A DNA stretch of 64,000 bases from Cricetomys ansorgei (GCA_026225945.1 JAMJFZ010000320.1:7755001-7819000); one strand, 5' to 3'. Shown: positions 24,338-34,635, counted from the stretch's first letter. Translations and numbers: made by a program. The notes: a model not told the origin generated them from the letters alone.

Positions 24338-24585
24338 TCTAAGGCGATGGCTCAGTGGGTGTCACACTGAAGATCTGAATTCAGCTTGCCTCTGAACTCA
24401 TATAAAAGCTAGGCACCATAATGTGTACCTGTATTCTTAGTTCTCCTACAGCAGAAACAAGAGAATTCCTGGAAGCTTGCAGCCAGCTGCCCGGAGTACA
24501 CAGTGACACAACAGTGGCAGGAAAGAGACCCTTTGTCAAACACCTGAAGTTCTCTGACCTCCACATGTGTATTGTGTACACACAC
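24338..24585 (+). repeat. B3-like SINE with altered centre
   Basis: aggcgatggctcagtgggtg... aagatctgaattcagc (head), then 'ttctctgacctccacatgtgt' and a CA-rich tail that runs on into a microsatellite. Confidence 0.65.
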
Positions 24586-24649
24586 AGACGCACACAGAGA
24601 CACACACACACACACAGAGACATACAGAGACACACACAGACACCTAGAG

Positions 24650-24691
<42 letters not shown>

Positions 24692-24810
24692 ACATACACA
24701 GAGATACTGACACACACACACAAACATAGAGACATTCACACACACACACACACAGACACACACACTCACACTCATGGAGATGCACACAGACACACACATA
24801 CACTCACAAA
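24578..24810. repeat. (CA)n/(CAGA)n compound microsatellite
   Basis: About 230 nt of CA units broken by 'gagacata' words at irregular spacing. It is the expanded tail of the SINE to its left. The open frames on both strands (His/Thr-rich and Cys/Val-rich) are by-products. Confidence 0.92.
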
Positions 24811-24847
24811 ACAAGTAAGGAGAAGTCATTTAAGTTAGTATGGTAAC

Positions 24848-24990
24848 CAAATTGGGCATAGTGGTGCATGCTGTTAGTCCCAGCACTCAGAAGGCAGAGG
24901 CAAGAGGCAGGTGGATCTCTGTGAGTTCAAGACCATTCTGGTTTAAATAGTTCCAGGTCAGTCAGGACCACACAGTAAAACTGTGTCTGA
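24848..24990 (+). repeat. B1 SINE
   Basis: attgggcatagtggtgcatgctgttagtcccagcactcagaagg to cacagtaaaactgtgtct. A 9-nt 'aggcagagg' segment is duplicated. Confidence 0.85.
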
Positions 24991-25394
24991 GTTAGTGCTT
25001 CTATTTCTCTTATGAAACGCTATGACCAAGGCAACTTGGGGAGGAAAGGGTTTATTTCAGCTTATACTTCTAGGTGATAGTCCATTACTGAGAGAAGTCA
25101 TTGCAGAAACAAACAGAGAAGGAGCCTGGAGGCAGGAACTGATGCAGAGGCCATGGAGGCTGCTGCTTCCTGGCTTGCTTCCTATGGCTTGCTCAGCCTG
25201 CTTTCTTCCAGGCCCACCAGCCCAGGAATGGCACCACCCACAATGGGCTGGGCCCTCCCCCATCTCCCCCATCAATCACTAATTATGAAAATGCTTTACA
25301 GGCTTGCCTGCAGCCTGATCTTATGGAGGCATTTTCTTAATTGTGGTTCCCTCTTCTCAGATAGCTTTGCTTGTGTCAAATTGACATAAACTAA
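24991..25394 (+). repeat. Unnamed rodent interspersed repeat, copy 2
   Basis: gagttagtgcttctatttctcttatgaaacgctatgaccaaggcaac at the left, and 'gatgcagaggccatggaggctgctgcttcctggc', 'caatgggctgggccctcccccat' and 'tgtgtcaaattgacataaact' further right. Related at its start to the copies at 23180 (reverse) and 27027. Confidence 0.75.
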
Positions 25395-25895
25395 AATAAA
25401 ATACATGAAATGAATTGAAAAGCAGTACAATTCTTTGCTAGCTTCTGACTGATGGATTATATATAAGTAAAGGAATAGGAATGTGAATCAGAAACATGCT
25501 TTTGATAAAAATGGCTTATTATTGTTGGTAATTAACATATACCACTAGGTGTCTTTTATATGTATATTATTTAATTATTTCAATATCCTTATGAGGATTG
25601 ACCTTATTTTCACACTAGAGAAAGGAATTGTCAGAGGGTTCCTGTCACTGAAGTTCTTCTGAGTGGCTAGAGCAATGTTGAGACCCTTGTGCTGGATCTG
25701 GGGTAGAAATCTGCAGGGAACAGAGCTCTGCCTTCATGTGCCTAGTGACTGCCTGGCCATGTGACTTTTAAGCATAAATTTAAAGAAAGTTGTTTTTTCA
25801 GCAGAGTTCCCAGAACACTGTAGGCTGCATTTTTCAGTATTTTATGGTAAACTGAATTGATTACTTTATTTTTAAATTTAATATTGTTATTGCTG
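25395..25895. other. Intron sequence, nothing recognised
   Basis: AT-rich sequence without a recognised repeat. Confidence 0.4.
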
Positions 25896-25896
25896 A

Positions 25897-26026
25897 TATT
25901 ATTGTGTGTGGAGGGCAGAAGACAGCTTTCAGGAGTTGCTTCTCTCCTTTTCACCGTGGGGTCCGGGGCTTGAACTTGAGTTATCAGATTTTCATGTTTA
26001 TGCACTGAGCCATCTCGTCAGTCCTA
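25897..26026 (-). repeat. B3-like SINE
   Basis: tgtgtgtggagggcagaagacagctttcaggagttgcttctc... tatgcactgagccatctcgtcagtcct. Confidence 0.75.
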
Positions 26027-26061
26027 AATGACATTTTCTTCATTTTAAAAAAAACCCAACA

Positions 26062-26233
26062 CTTATTTTACTCTCAGTTGTATGTGTATGGGGTGGTATC
26101 TGCATGTGCGCGCAGGTGCCCGTGGAAGTCAGAGGTCAGATACCCTGCAGCCTGGCACAGCGCTGGGAACCAATAGGTCCCCTGCAAGAAGAGTGCAGCG
26201 AGCGCCTAACCACTGAGCCACCTCTCCAGCCTC
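26062..26233 (-). repeat. B2 SINE, old
   Basis: gtgcccgtggaagtcagaggtcagataccc... gcgcctaaccactgagccacctctccagcct. Confidence 0.7.
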
Positions 26234-26261
26234 TCTGAGCTACGTTAGATCATCATGCTTG

Positions 26262-26368
26262 TTGTTATCGCTCGAGACAGGACCTTGCTATGCAGCCAAG
26301 CCCCAAATCCCCCTGCCTCAGCCTTTCCAGTGCTGTGATTACAGGTGCGTGCCACCATACCAAGCATT
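26262..26368 (-). repeat. B1-like SINE, old
   Basis: tcgagacaggaccttgctatgcagccaag... gtgctgtgattacaggtgcgtgccaccataccaagc. Confidence 0.65.
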
Positions 26369-26689
26369 TGCTTTTAGTGAAGTTTGTTGTTTGCAAAATG
26401 ACCGGTGAAATGAAAGCGTGAAGCTAAATTTAGTTTAAATTCAAGCCCATAGTTTTAGCTCTTAAAAACACAACAAACTATTTTTAGTCCAGTAATAATA
26501 ACACAGCAACTTGCCTTCTCTGCTGGAAAATGGCAAGTTCATGCTTTTTTGTTGTTTCTCTATATATATTCTATGATTAAAATAATTAAATTCTTATTTC
26601 CACAATAAACTAGCTTTATCAGAATGTGTTGACTACCAGTATTTCACTAGATGTTTAGACATACAGTCATTCAACTTGTATTTATTTTT

Positions 26690-26795
26690 ATTTTTTGAGA
26701 CGGCATTTTTCTGTGCTGTCTATGCCATTTTTCTGTGCTGCCTAGCCACTGCCTCCTGAGTGCTAAGATTGAAGGTGTGTCCCACCACACCTAGG
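26690..26795 (-). repeat. B1 SINE with internal duplication and deletion
   Basis: ttttttgagacggcatttttctgtgctgtctatgccatttttctgtgctgcc carries a 23-nt tandem duplication (gccatttttctgtgctg twice) in place of the B1 middle. Confidence 0.65.
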
Positions 26796-27026
26796 TCCCA
26801 ATTTGTAATTTTGAATGTAGTCTTATATATTCCCAGGCCACTGCTTCGCTGTGGAAGCTGCTAACACTAGCTTTCACCCTGCTAAGTTACCTGTTGCTGG
26901 TTCCTTCAAGTCATCTCCTCAGTTGTTCAGAAAGAATCCATCTTCCAGCAACAGCCAGATAAACCTATCAGAGAGAGCAACACGGTCTCACTGTACGGGA
27001 ACACTGGGATTCATAGTGCGCGTGTG

Positions 27027-27450
27027 TCTTACTTTTCTACTGCTGTGATAGAGCACCATGACCAAGGCAGCTTATAAAAGAAAGCATTTAATTGGGCACT
27101 TGCTTACAGCTTCAGTGGGTGAATCTATGACCGTGTCAGGGAGCATGGGGGTAGACGGTCAGACATGGTAGCTGAGAGCTCGCAGGCTAACACGACAATC
27201 ATGAGACAGGGTGTGTATGTGTATCTGCCTTGTGACATGGAGTGGCATGCGCTTTTAAAACTGCAAAGCTCTCCCCCAGTGACACACCTCCTCCAACAAG
27301 GCCTTACCTCCTAACCCTTCCCAAACAGCTCTGCCAACTGTGGACTAAACATTCGAACACTGATCCAATGGCAGCCATTCTCATTCACTCCACCACAATG
27401 GCAATCCACAGCAGAGGACTTCATCGAAGCTGGTGGAACTCTTAGCACCT
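27027..27450 (+). repeat. Unnamed rodent interspersed repeat, copy 3
   Basis: tgtcttacttttctactgctgtgatagagcaccatgaccaaggcagc, then 'taattgggcacttgcttacagcttc' and 'cagtgacacacctcctccaacaaggcc'. It is the reverse complement of the 23180 copy, with a different right end. Confidence 0.7.
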
Positions 27451-27724
27451 GGTAAAGACATCCCCTTGAAATGACATTTTGGCCAGTGACTGACCTTCTA
27501 TAGGATGACAATATTAGTTTGTTCGTCAAGCTTAGTCTGTGTAGTTATTCACTCTGTTATGTAAAATAATAAAATAAATAAAATATATAGCAATGTGTTC
27601 AACAGAGTGTGCCCCCATCATTAAATGATGTATGACTATTCACTCCTGTTCAGGTGGAGTCCTGATGAATTCATATCATCATTCCAATTCTAGTCCTAGA
27701 ACTAACTCGACAGTTCTCAAAAGA

Positions 27725-28440
27725 TGTCCAAATGCCCAGCAGCACCAGTCAGGACCACAGTGACCCAGGATGTCACTCCAGTAAAAGCGACTTATCAGAC
27801 AAAAGGAAAGTGGCGGTGAGGCTGTGAACGGGAGGAGCCCTTGTCCGCTGTTGGTATGAACATGAAGTAGTATAACCACTAAGGAAGACACTGTGAAGGG
27901 TCCTCAAAGAGTTAACACGACCTCATGATACAACAGTCCCACTGCTGGGTACACATCCAAAGGAAATGAAATCAGTATGTCAGAGACATTTGCACTTCTC
28001 TATTTATTGAAGCACTGTTCACAATAGCTAAGGAATGGAAGCAATTTAAGTACGTTAGTGGATGGATGAATAAAGAAAATGTGTTCCAGACGAACAGTGG
28101 GATACTGTTCACTGATAGAAGAGAATGAAGTCTGGCTTCTTGTGACAACATGAATGAAATGAGATTACTATGTTGGATGAAATGAGCTAACCACAGAAAG
28201 ACAAGTCCTGTAGGATGTCAGTCAGATGAATCTGGAAAGTTAACTTTGTAGAATCTGACTGTAGAATGGTGGTTACCAGAAGCCAAGGAGAGTGGCAGAA
28301 GTCATGGGGAATGACTGCTCCATGGGAAAGGTACCAAGTGCCAACTAGAGTGAGAAGCCCTGCTGTTGTTGTAGAGATGAATACATATAACATGTGCGTT
28401 GTATTTCAGAAAGCTTAGGGAAAACCTTTAATGTTTGTGA
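27725..28440 (+). mobile_element. Ancient mammalian L1, 3' part (sense)
   Basis: Words in L1M 3' order: 'tataaccactaaggaag', 'cagtcccactgctgggtacacatcc', 'gaagcactgttcacaatagctaaggaatggaagcaa', 'gtggatggatgaataaagaaaatg', 'gacaacatgaatgaaatga', 'atggtggttaccagaagcc'. Divergence is high and no coding frame is left. Confidence 0.8.
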
Positions 28441-28589
28441 TTTTAGTATTTAATGACAATATGATATATATTCAAGAAGGTAAATATATCTAACTTAAAC
28501 ATTACAGCGTTCATCACAACATCGCATGGTAATTCACTAGTGTGAACAACTTTATGGTCTTGATTATTGGTTGAAATGGGTCTGGCCTA

Positions 28590-28665
28590 TGCTACTCATG
28601 TTGGTCTGGGGCTTGGGAAATCCTCCCACCTCAGTCTCCAGACTGCACCACCACAGTCAGCTCCA
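28590..28665 (-). repeat. B1-like fragment
   Basis: ctactcatgttggtctggggcttgggaaatcctcccacctcagtctcc. A weak match to the reversed B1 class. Confidence 0.35.
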
Positions 28666-28707
28666 GTGTTTAAAGTAAAAAGCGTTCTTCTGCATTAAAA
28701 AAGATTT

Positions 28708-28925
28708 CCAGGCCTAGAGAGATGGCTCAGGTGTTAAGAGCATTTGCTGCTCTTCCAGAGGACCTGAGTTCAGTTCCCAGCACCCACACGGCAGCCCACA
28801 ATAGCCTGTAACTCTAGTTGCAGGGAATCTGATACTTGACCTTAGTGGACGTCTTTAAGTACATGGCACATATATACACACCCAGGCTTATACACACATT
28901 CACATAAAATAAATCTTCAAAAAAT
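28708..28925 (+). repeat. B2 SINE
   Basis: aggcctagagagatggctcaggtgttaagagcatttgctgctcttccagaggacctgag to cacattcacataaaataaatcttcaaaaa. Confidence 0.92.
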
Positions 28926-28984
28926 ACTTTTTAATAAAAGCTTTCCAAGTTTTTGTTTTGTTTTTAACATGTTTCTTTCAGAGT

Positions 28985-29126
28985 ACATTCTTCCAACTGG
29001 CACATATAAGCTGACCTTTTTAAAGCATGGAAAGTGAAATTGCTGTATTATAGGGATGCACATCACCTTTATTACACAGTGCCAAAATGGTTTCCATAGG
29101 GATTCTAACAAATTTAGATTTTTTTT
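28985..29126 (-). mobile_element. Ancient L1 fragment (antisense), part 1
   Basis: tacacagtgccaaaatggtttccatagggattctaacaaattt follows the reversed L1 3' end ('gccaaactgttttccaaagtgg'). It is cut by the ID element at 29127. Confidence 0.6.
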
Positions 29127-29204
29127 TATGGTGTTGGGAATCTGAGGTCCTCTATTTCTATTCTTAGAAAGTACTCTACTACCAAGCTACACCCCAACCC
29201 CAGT
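29127..29204 (-). repeat. ID-type SINE
   Basis: tatggtgttgggaatctgaggtcc... agtactctactaccaagctacaccccaacccc is the reversed BC1/ID head. Diverged. Confidence 0.7.
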
Positions 29205-29390
29205 TTACATACCTGATAGCTTTGTGTCAGAATGTTGAGCTTCATGTTATTATTGCCAGTTTATGTGCCCAGATTTGATTTTGTCTGCCTGTCCTGGTGG
29301 GTGTGAAATACTTATTTTACTTCTGTTTGTATTTCTTTGATGTCCAGTGGGGTTGGGTCTCTTCTGTTTACTAGCAATTTCAGTTAACTC
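29205..29390 (-). mobile_element. Ancient L1 fragment (antisense), part 2
   Basis: tgtctgcctgtcctggtgggtgtgaaatacttatttt... tgtttgtatttctttgatgtccagtggggttggg is the reversed L1M 3' UTR/ORF2 end. Confidence 0.65.
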
Positions 29391-29394
29391 CTTA

Positions 29395-29700
29395 AATGTG
29401 TGTGAAACTGTGTGCATATGTGTGTGTGGTTGTGTCCACATGTTGTGCAGAGACCAGAGGAGGATGTCAGGCATCCTGCTCTATCACTGTCCACCTTTTT
29501 TCCCTTGATTTGATGTCCCTCCTGAACCTGGAGCTGTGCAGGTAGCCAACAAGCCCAGTGAACCTCCTATCACAAGTTCTCACAGAACTTCGGTTATAGG
29601 TATATGCCCAGTGTTTTGCACAGATGTTGGGTTTAGAACTCAGGTCCTTGAGTTTGTGTGACAAGCTCTCTGACCCACTGTGTCCTTTCTCCAGCCCCTG
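29395..29700 (-). repeat. Composite B2/B3-like long SINE
   Basis: GT-rich start, 'gagaccagaggaggatgtcagg', 'cctcctgaacctggagctgtgcaggtagccaac', 'tgggtttagaactcaggtccttgag', 'tttctccagcccct'. It interrupts the antisense L1. Confidence 0.55.
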
Positions 29701-29838
29701 GATTAACTTCTTTGGTGAGCTGTTAAGTCCCTTGTCCTTTTCTCTATTGATAGTTAACATTTTTCCTCTTTGCCTAAAATGTTTTCTAGTGAGCCAAAGT
29801 TTTAAATTTTATAAACTTTTCCTTTATTTAAAAAAATG
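29701..29838 (-). mobile_element. Ancient L1 fragment (antisense), part 3
   Basis: gtgagctgttaagtcccttgtcc... tgagccaaagttttaaattttataaacttttcctttattt continues the reversed L1 ORF2 end after the SINE. Confidence 0.6.
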
Positions 29839-29855
29839 GGCATCTGCAAGATTCC

Positions 29856-30253
29856 CTGGAGCCTGGGGATGTCCTGATTCCTGTGGGAGGTCCAGGTACC
29901 TACGGGTTGTCCAGGTTCCTGTGGGATGCCTGAGCGCCAGTGGGATGCCCTGGTGTTTGTGGGATGCCCTAGTACCTATGTGGTGTCAGAGTACCTATGT
30001 AATGTCCAAGTGTATGTGGGTTGGCCTAGTGCCTGCATGGTGCCCGGGCGTCTGCAGGATGCCCTGGAGCCTGCGGGATGCCTTGGTGCCTGTGGAATAT
30101 CCTGGTGCCTATGGGCTGTCCAGGTACCTATGGGAGGCCCTGGCGCCTGCAGGATGTCCGGGGACCTGTGGGATACCCTGGTGCTTACTGGATATCAGGG
30201 TGCCTACTCAGTATCCAGGTGCCTGGGCAATGTCTTGGTGCTTGCTGGAGGCC
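29856..30253. repeat. 19-bp minisatellite, about 21 copies
   Basis: From 29874 on, twenty successive 19-bp units fit without a single indel (starts 29874, 29893, 29912 ... 30235), after one 18-bp unit at 29856. The consensus is close to CTGGTGCCTGTGGGATGCC; units differ at several positions, so the array is old. Because 19 is not a multiple of 3 and stops are rare in the unit, all three forward frames stay open (the longest is 210 codons). No splice sites or start context suggest real coding. It lies between an antisense L1 fragment and an L1-like 3' tail. Confidence 0.93.
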
Positions 30254-30580
30254 TGAGTCCTCTGGGATTGGGCAGTGAGGCCCAACTTCGGGTCAAACTT
30301 CATGATGCTTGGTCTTGGGCTACTATCGACCAGGTGAATGCCCATCATCAGAGCAACCTGCTGACTCTAGGAACCATGATAATTCCTATAATCCATGTAC
30401 CTGCCACATTAGCTGGACTTAATTTTCTTTAATTGTTTTGTTTATTTACTTGTTTGTTTGTTTAAGAGCACAGGGTGGGAGGGCGGAACAGGAAGGAATG
30501 GGGAGAGGGTGCTATTGAGATACATTGTATAAAACTCAAATTATTTATAAAAGTATTATATATAAAAAAGAATTCTTTCC
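30254..30580 (+). mobile_element. L1-like 3' tail downstream of the minisatellite
   Basis: gggtgggagggcggaacaggaaggaatgg... ttgagatacattgtataaaactcaaattatttataaaag resembles a rodent retroposon 3' end ('acattgtatgaaactctcaaagaataaa'). If so, the minisatellite could belong to the same inserted element. Assignment is tentative. Confidence 0.35.
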
Positions 30581-30589
30581 ACGTGTGTG

Positions 30590-31060
30590 AGTCAGAATTC
30601 CCAAGAGAGTGAGAGTGGGAAGGGGTGGGTAGAGAGGGAGAGAGAGAGAGATGTTAATTGATTTACTAGAGAAATTGGCTGATGCAATTATCGAGGCTGA
30701 GAAGCCTGTCAAAAAGCCAGTTATAAAGAGCCTTGTTCCCAGCCTCAGGACCGGGAAGCCAGTGGTGCATAGCTGTCAGTGTGAGGCAGCAGCCTTCAGA
30801 ACCCAGGGGCCCCTGTTATGGTTATTTTGACAGAAGGGTGTTCCAGCTCCAGGAAATAGGTCCTTTTCCTTCTGTCCTGGTGCCAGATGATTGTACGGGC
30901 TCTACTCACTAAGGATGGTTCTTCCCCCTCAATCTCCTGACTCACATGCTCATCTCACGGAGAAACACCCTTCCAGCCATGCCCAGAGTTGATCTGTCAC
31001 CTTCATCCACAGGTCCTTAATCCCATCAAGCTGATTCTTAAAATTAGCTGCTCACCATCT
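30590..31060 (+). repeat. Old mammalian interspersed repeat, unnamed
   Basis: agagagagagagagatgttaattgatttactagagaaattggctgatgcaattatcgaggctgagaagcc, later 'ctcatctcacggagaaacacccttccagcc'. I know a mammal-wide repeat with this order but not its name. (GA)n lies at 30634-30650. Confidence 0.45.
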
Positions 31061-31084
31061 TTCCACAGCTTGGCAGTTTTGCCT

Positions 31085-31575
31085 TTTGGATTATGTTTTT
31101 AATTCACCTAGAATTGGGTTTTGTGTATAGGGTGAGAGCCAGGACCAGAGTCAGGTTGCTTTACATGTCAGTAACTGGCTCACATGGCTTACTGAGAAGC
31201 CATCTGCAGTACGTTCATCCTGTCCCAGCTTGTGTGTGTATTGGATTAAACCTTTTCGCTTTGCTAAGAGTTTCTAGTCATGACTGTTGAGTTGTATCAG
31301 GTTTTTTCCCCACATATTAGTACAATCATGTTACTTTCCCCCTCCATTTACTTGTTAATGAATTATGTTAATTTACTTCCAGATGTTAAATTGGTCTTTC
31401 ATTCCTTGGATAAGCCCAATTTGTTGTGATGTATCACACATTGAGTATTTTGCTGAATTTGATGTGCTAATAGTTTAGAATGGGAGTTATTCATGACATT
31501 CTTACATCTTTTTTGTGTCTGTTCACTGGAATGGTGGTGAATTCTGTTTCTCTATTTTATATATCTGGGTGCTTT
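31085..31575 (-). mobile_element. Ancient L1 ORF2 fragment (antisense), part 1
   Basis: gattatgtttttaattcacctagaattgggttttgtgtatagggtgagag and 'ttcattccttggataagcccaatttgttgtgatgtatc' are reversed ORF2 words. Decayed beyond coding. Confidence 0.7.
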
Positions 31576-31734
31576 GTTTTTAAAAAATATATGTGGGGGG
31601 CGTTGTTTACAGGAGTGCAGTGTTGGCATTGATTCCACGGAGCTGAAGTTATAATAGGTTGTGAGCCACCTGTGTGGCTGCAAGAACAATATGTGCGCTT
31701 AAGAGTCCCCAGCTCATTTACTTGTCTGTTTATT

Positions 31735-31870
31735 TTTAAAACAAAGTGTCACTCTGTGGCTAAGTAAGGCTGGCACAGAACTCACTATGTATCCCTGGCT
31801 GGCTTCAAACTCACATCAGGCCCTCGATCTCCAGGTGCTGGGATTACAGGCATGAGTCACTGCACTTGCT
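31735..31870 (-). repeat. B1/B4-like SINE
   Basis: aaaacaaagtgtcactctgtggctaagtaaggctggc... caggtgctgggattacaggcatgagtcactgcacttgctc. A B2-like fragment may precede it at 31600-31690. Confidence 0.65.
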
Positions 31871-32042
31871 CTGTCTCCTTCTTGGTGTTGAAAAATGTGA
31901 GTCCTCTCTTTTGTTCATTTGCTCAAAGATCCATATTCTGGTTTGTTTCCTTGTTTCTGTTTTCTCTTTCACTGATTTGTGCTCTTCTGCATACTATTCC
32001 TTATTTCCTTTCTTAGTACAATTTTTTAAAAATTTAAAGATG
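31871..32042 (-). mobile_element. Ancient L1 ORF2 fragment (antisense), part 2
   Basis: cctctcttttgttcatttgctcaaagatcc... ttcactgatttgtgctcttctgcatactattccttatttcc: reversed ORF2, continuing from 31575 after SINE insertion. Confidence 0.65.
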
Positions 32043-32230
32043 AGGCCAGGCACTGGTAGCACACGCCTTTAAGCCCAGGACTGGGGAGGCAGAGGCAGGT
32101 GGATCTCTGTGAGTTCGAGGCCAGCCTGGTCCACAGAGTGAGTTCCAGGACATCCAGAGTTAGAGCAGAGAAACCCTGTCTGGACAAAAGAAACAAACAA
32201 AAAACCAAACCAAACAAAAACAACAACAAA
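32043..32230 (+). repeat. B1 SINE, full length with long A-rich tail
   Basis: ggccaggcactggtagcacacgcctttaagcccagg to aaaccctgtctggac, then aaaagaaacaaacaaaaaaccaaaccaaacaaaaacaacaac. It splits the L1 fragment. Confidence 0.93.
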
Positions 32231-32815
32231 TTTGAAGATGTGATCTTGACATCATTGACGTGAGAGTTTTCTTTTTTATAAATAGCAGCAATGCCTCAGA
32301 TTTCAAAGGACTGCTCTCTGCACCTTCCACATAGTTCAGTGTGTCATATTTTTATTAAATTGACTATGTTTTCCATGTTCTTTTGTTTTTTCTTCTTTGA
32401 CCTGTAAGGTTATTTAGAAGTATACTGTTTACTTGAAAAAATATTTGTCTGGGGAATCCCAGGTGTCTGTTTTACTGGTGTGCCCAGAGAATGCCGTCTA
32501 CGTGTTTCAGTCATTTCAGACTCATGGAGACTTGTTCTGTAGCCTGTAGCTTGTGTTTGTGAGTGTTCCATGGCGCTTTGTGAAGAGTGTCTAGTAGCAC
32601 TGAGTGTCAAAGTATTTTTAATAGTGTTCTCAGCTGTAAAGCTCTGCCCTTAATATCAATACTGCTCCTTCAGCTTTCTTTAGCATCATGTGTATCTGGT
32701 ATGTATCTTTTCATATTTTAACTCACCTATGCCCCATCTTTTCTTGTGTGTTATACACATTCCCCATTGGATTCATTAATGTGTCTGTCATAGTTATTTT
32801 AGAATCATTGGCGAA
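32231..32815 (-). mobile_element. Ancient L1 ORF2 fragment (antisense), part 3
   Basis: cttctttgacctgtaaggttatttagaagtatactgtttact... 'gagtgttccatggcgctttgtgaagagtgt' follow reversed ORF2 in order. Confidence 0.75.
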
Positions 32816-32831
32816 TAATTTGAATACCTGG

Positions 32832-32955
32832 ATCTGAGCAAGGTACCCTTGCCTGTAATCCTAGCATGTGGGAGGTGGATCAGAAGTTCAAGGCCATAGC
32901 AAGCTCAAGGCTGGCCTGAACTACAAGACCCTATCTCAAATGATAATAATAACAA
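32832..32955 (+). repeat. B1/B4-like SINE, old
   Basis: ggatctgagcaaggtacccttgcctgtaatcctagcatgtggg... ctggcctgaactacaagaccctatctcaaatgataataataac. Confidence 0.6.
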
Positions 32956-33232
32956 TTATTATTTCAATGCTTGAAGCATCTCTGGGTCTGGTTTTGCTGA
33001 CATCTCAACTCCTACAGTGGGTTGTTTTCTTTGTTGCTCTCTACTCCTATCCTGTAAAGTTTTGTTAAATGCTTGACATCGTATATAAAAGACCACTAGA
33101 GACAGAGATAAACATTACTTGTGCCTAAAATGAGCAGTTCTTTCCTTTCGTTATTGTAGAGGTCAGGGCAGGTCTTGTACTGTGACTCCTTCAGTGTTCT
33201 TTACTTACTTATTTACTTAATTATTTGTTATT

Positions 33233-33383
33233 TGGTTTTGGTTTTTCAAGACAAGATTTTTCTGTGTAGCCTTGGGTGTCCCAGAACTTGCTCTGGAGAC
33301 CAGGGTGTCCTGGAACCCAGAGACCTGCCTGCCTCTGCCTCCTTGGTGCTGGGGTTAGGGTGTGTTCCGCCACTGCCGGCTCC
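33233..33383 (-). repeat. B1 SINE
   Basis: ttggtttttcaagacaagatttttctgtgtagccttgggtgtcccagaac to gttccgccactgccggct. Confidence 0.9.
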
Positions 33384-34503
33384 TTCAGCACTCTTGCTTT
33401 ACTCTTCTTCATCACTGGGCCTGCCACTCTGTTGTTGATGTGGCTGAGTGCGGATGGCATGGAGCGATTGTGTTGTTGCTCTGAGACAACATGCTGATGT
33501 TCTCCCTCCTACATGAGGTGTGCCAGGGTTCTTTTACCTCATCTTTGCAGCCCCGAAAGGTGGAGTGTTCTCAGTGTTTCTCTCTCCTCCTGGCAAATCA
33601 AAATGTTGGTCTTGAGGGGAAGGCCTCCTGCAGCTATCAGCTTTTGCCCATTTCATCCCCCTGTGGCAACTGTGCTCGCCTCAACTCCCAGGCAGTTGTG
33701 CTTTATATGAGAGGGTCTTTGTAGCACCAGGTCTGGAAGTGGTTAAGATGGTGTTCCATGAACTCTGCTTTTGCGCCTCCAACCCTCCCTCTGTCTCAGA
33801 AGCACCTGTTGAAATCCTTTAGCAGGTCACTAGCTAGTGAATGTGGACTCCAGTGTCTAGGAATCACCTGCTCCAATGGGCTGTGCTGGCCCACACGCTG
33901 TGTGTAAGAATTTTGGAGTCTGCATTTCCTTTTTTTCCCCACTTGCTTTTGTGGCTGTTGCCTCTTCTTCACTAACTCTGCAAGTGGAGAAAGAATTCAA
34001 GTGTCCCGCCTCAGCTTGGAATTCATTCTCATACCTCGGCATTAACTCTTCTGCCCCTGAATCACAGAGGGGCTGTTTCTAAGTTTGAAAAAGGGACTTT
34101 CCTGAGTAATTTTATTCAGATTCTAATTCAGTTTCTTTAGTAAGCTGAGAAAGTATCAAGCCTGTCAATCTGAATAAATCTAGCTTATTTTTTCTCTCAG
34201 TAAGGTGACAAACATGAATATCTTGTTACCTAGTTTTGTGAATTGATTGCAAGAATGATTTTCTTAATTACCCATTTCAGTCTACTTTCACGTCAGACAG
34301 CTAATCAGATTTGAAAATAATGAAGGTGTTTTTTTTAATAATAGTGATTTTATGGGTGATATATATCAACATTAAAGAAAACAACGTTCAGAAAAAGTTT
34401 TGTTTCATTGACCTAGAATGTGATAAAAAGAAGCTTGCTTTGATGAGATTGATGAACTTGTTTAAATGAAAGGGTAACCTGTTTGTTTTTCCCAATGTTT
34501 CAG
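33384..34503. other. Intron sequence before an Slc41a2 exon, nothing recognised
   Basis: Unique-looking. Short open frames at 33491-33724 and 33876-34082 carry no family resemblance or splice borders. Confidence 0.45.
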
Positions 34504-34635
34504 GTATCGGTGGCAATTTGGTAGCCATTCAGGCTAGCAGGATTTCTACCTACCTCCATTTGCATAGCATCCCGGGAGAACTGCCTGAAGAGCCCAAAGG
34601 TTGCTCCTACCCTTTTAGGACGTTTCTTGGTTCAG
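34504..34635 (+). CDS. Slc41a2: Slc41a2 internal coding exon (second MgtE domain)
   Basis: A 132-nt exon after tttcag and before G|gttagt. It completes Gly of the TPVING motif, then encodes 43 residues: IGGNLVAIQASRISTYLH, the loop IPGELPEEPKGCSYPF, and RTFLGS. The segment GIGGNLVAIQASRIST is a hallmark of the family and precedes a variable hydrophilic loop. The donor gttagt is weaker than the other three in the window, with T at +3. The human protein has PG where this copy has SG near the exon end. The exon is in phase with both neighbours. Confidence 0.96.

Noticed and set aside
29856..30253. CRISPR-like array
   Set aside because: Units are contiguous without spacers, in a mammalian genome.
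29624..30432. Plus frames of 210, 168 and 66 codons as genes
   Set aside because: They overlap in three frames over the 19-bp minisatellite, and no splice sites or known domain support them.
31085..32815. L1 ORF2 as an active element
   Set aside because: Only short, stop-filled and broken fragments remain.
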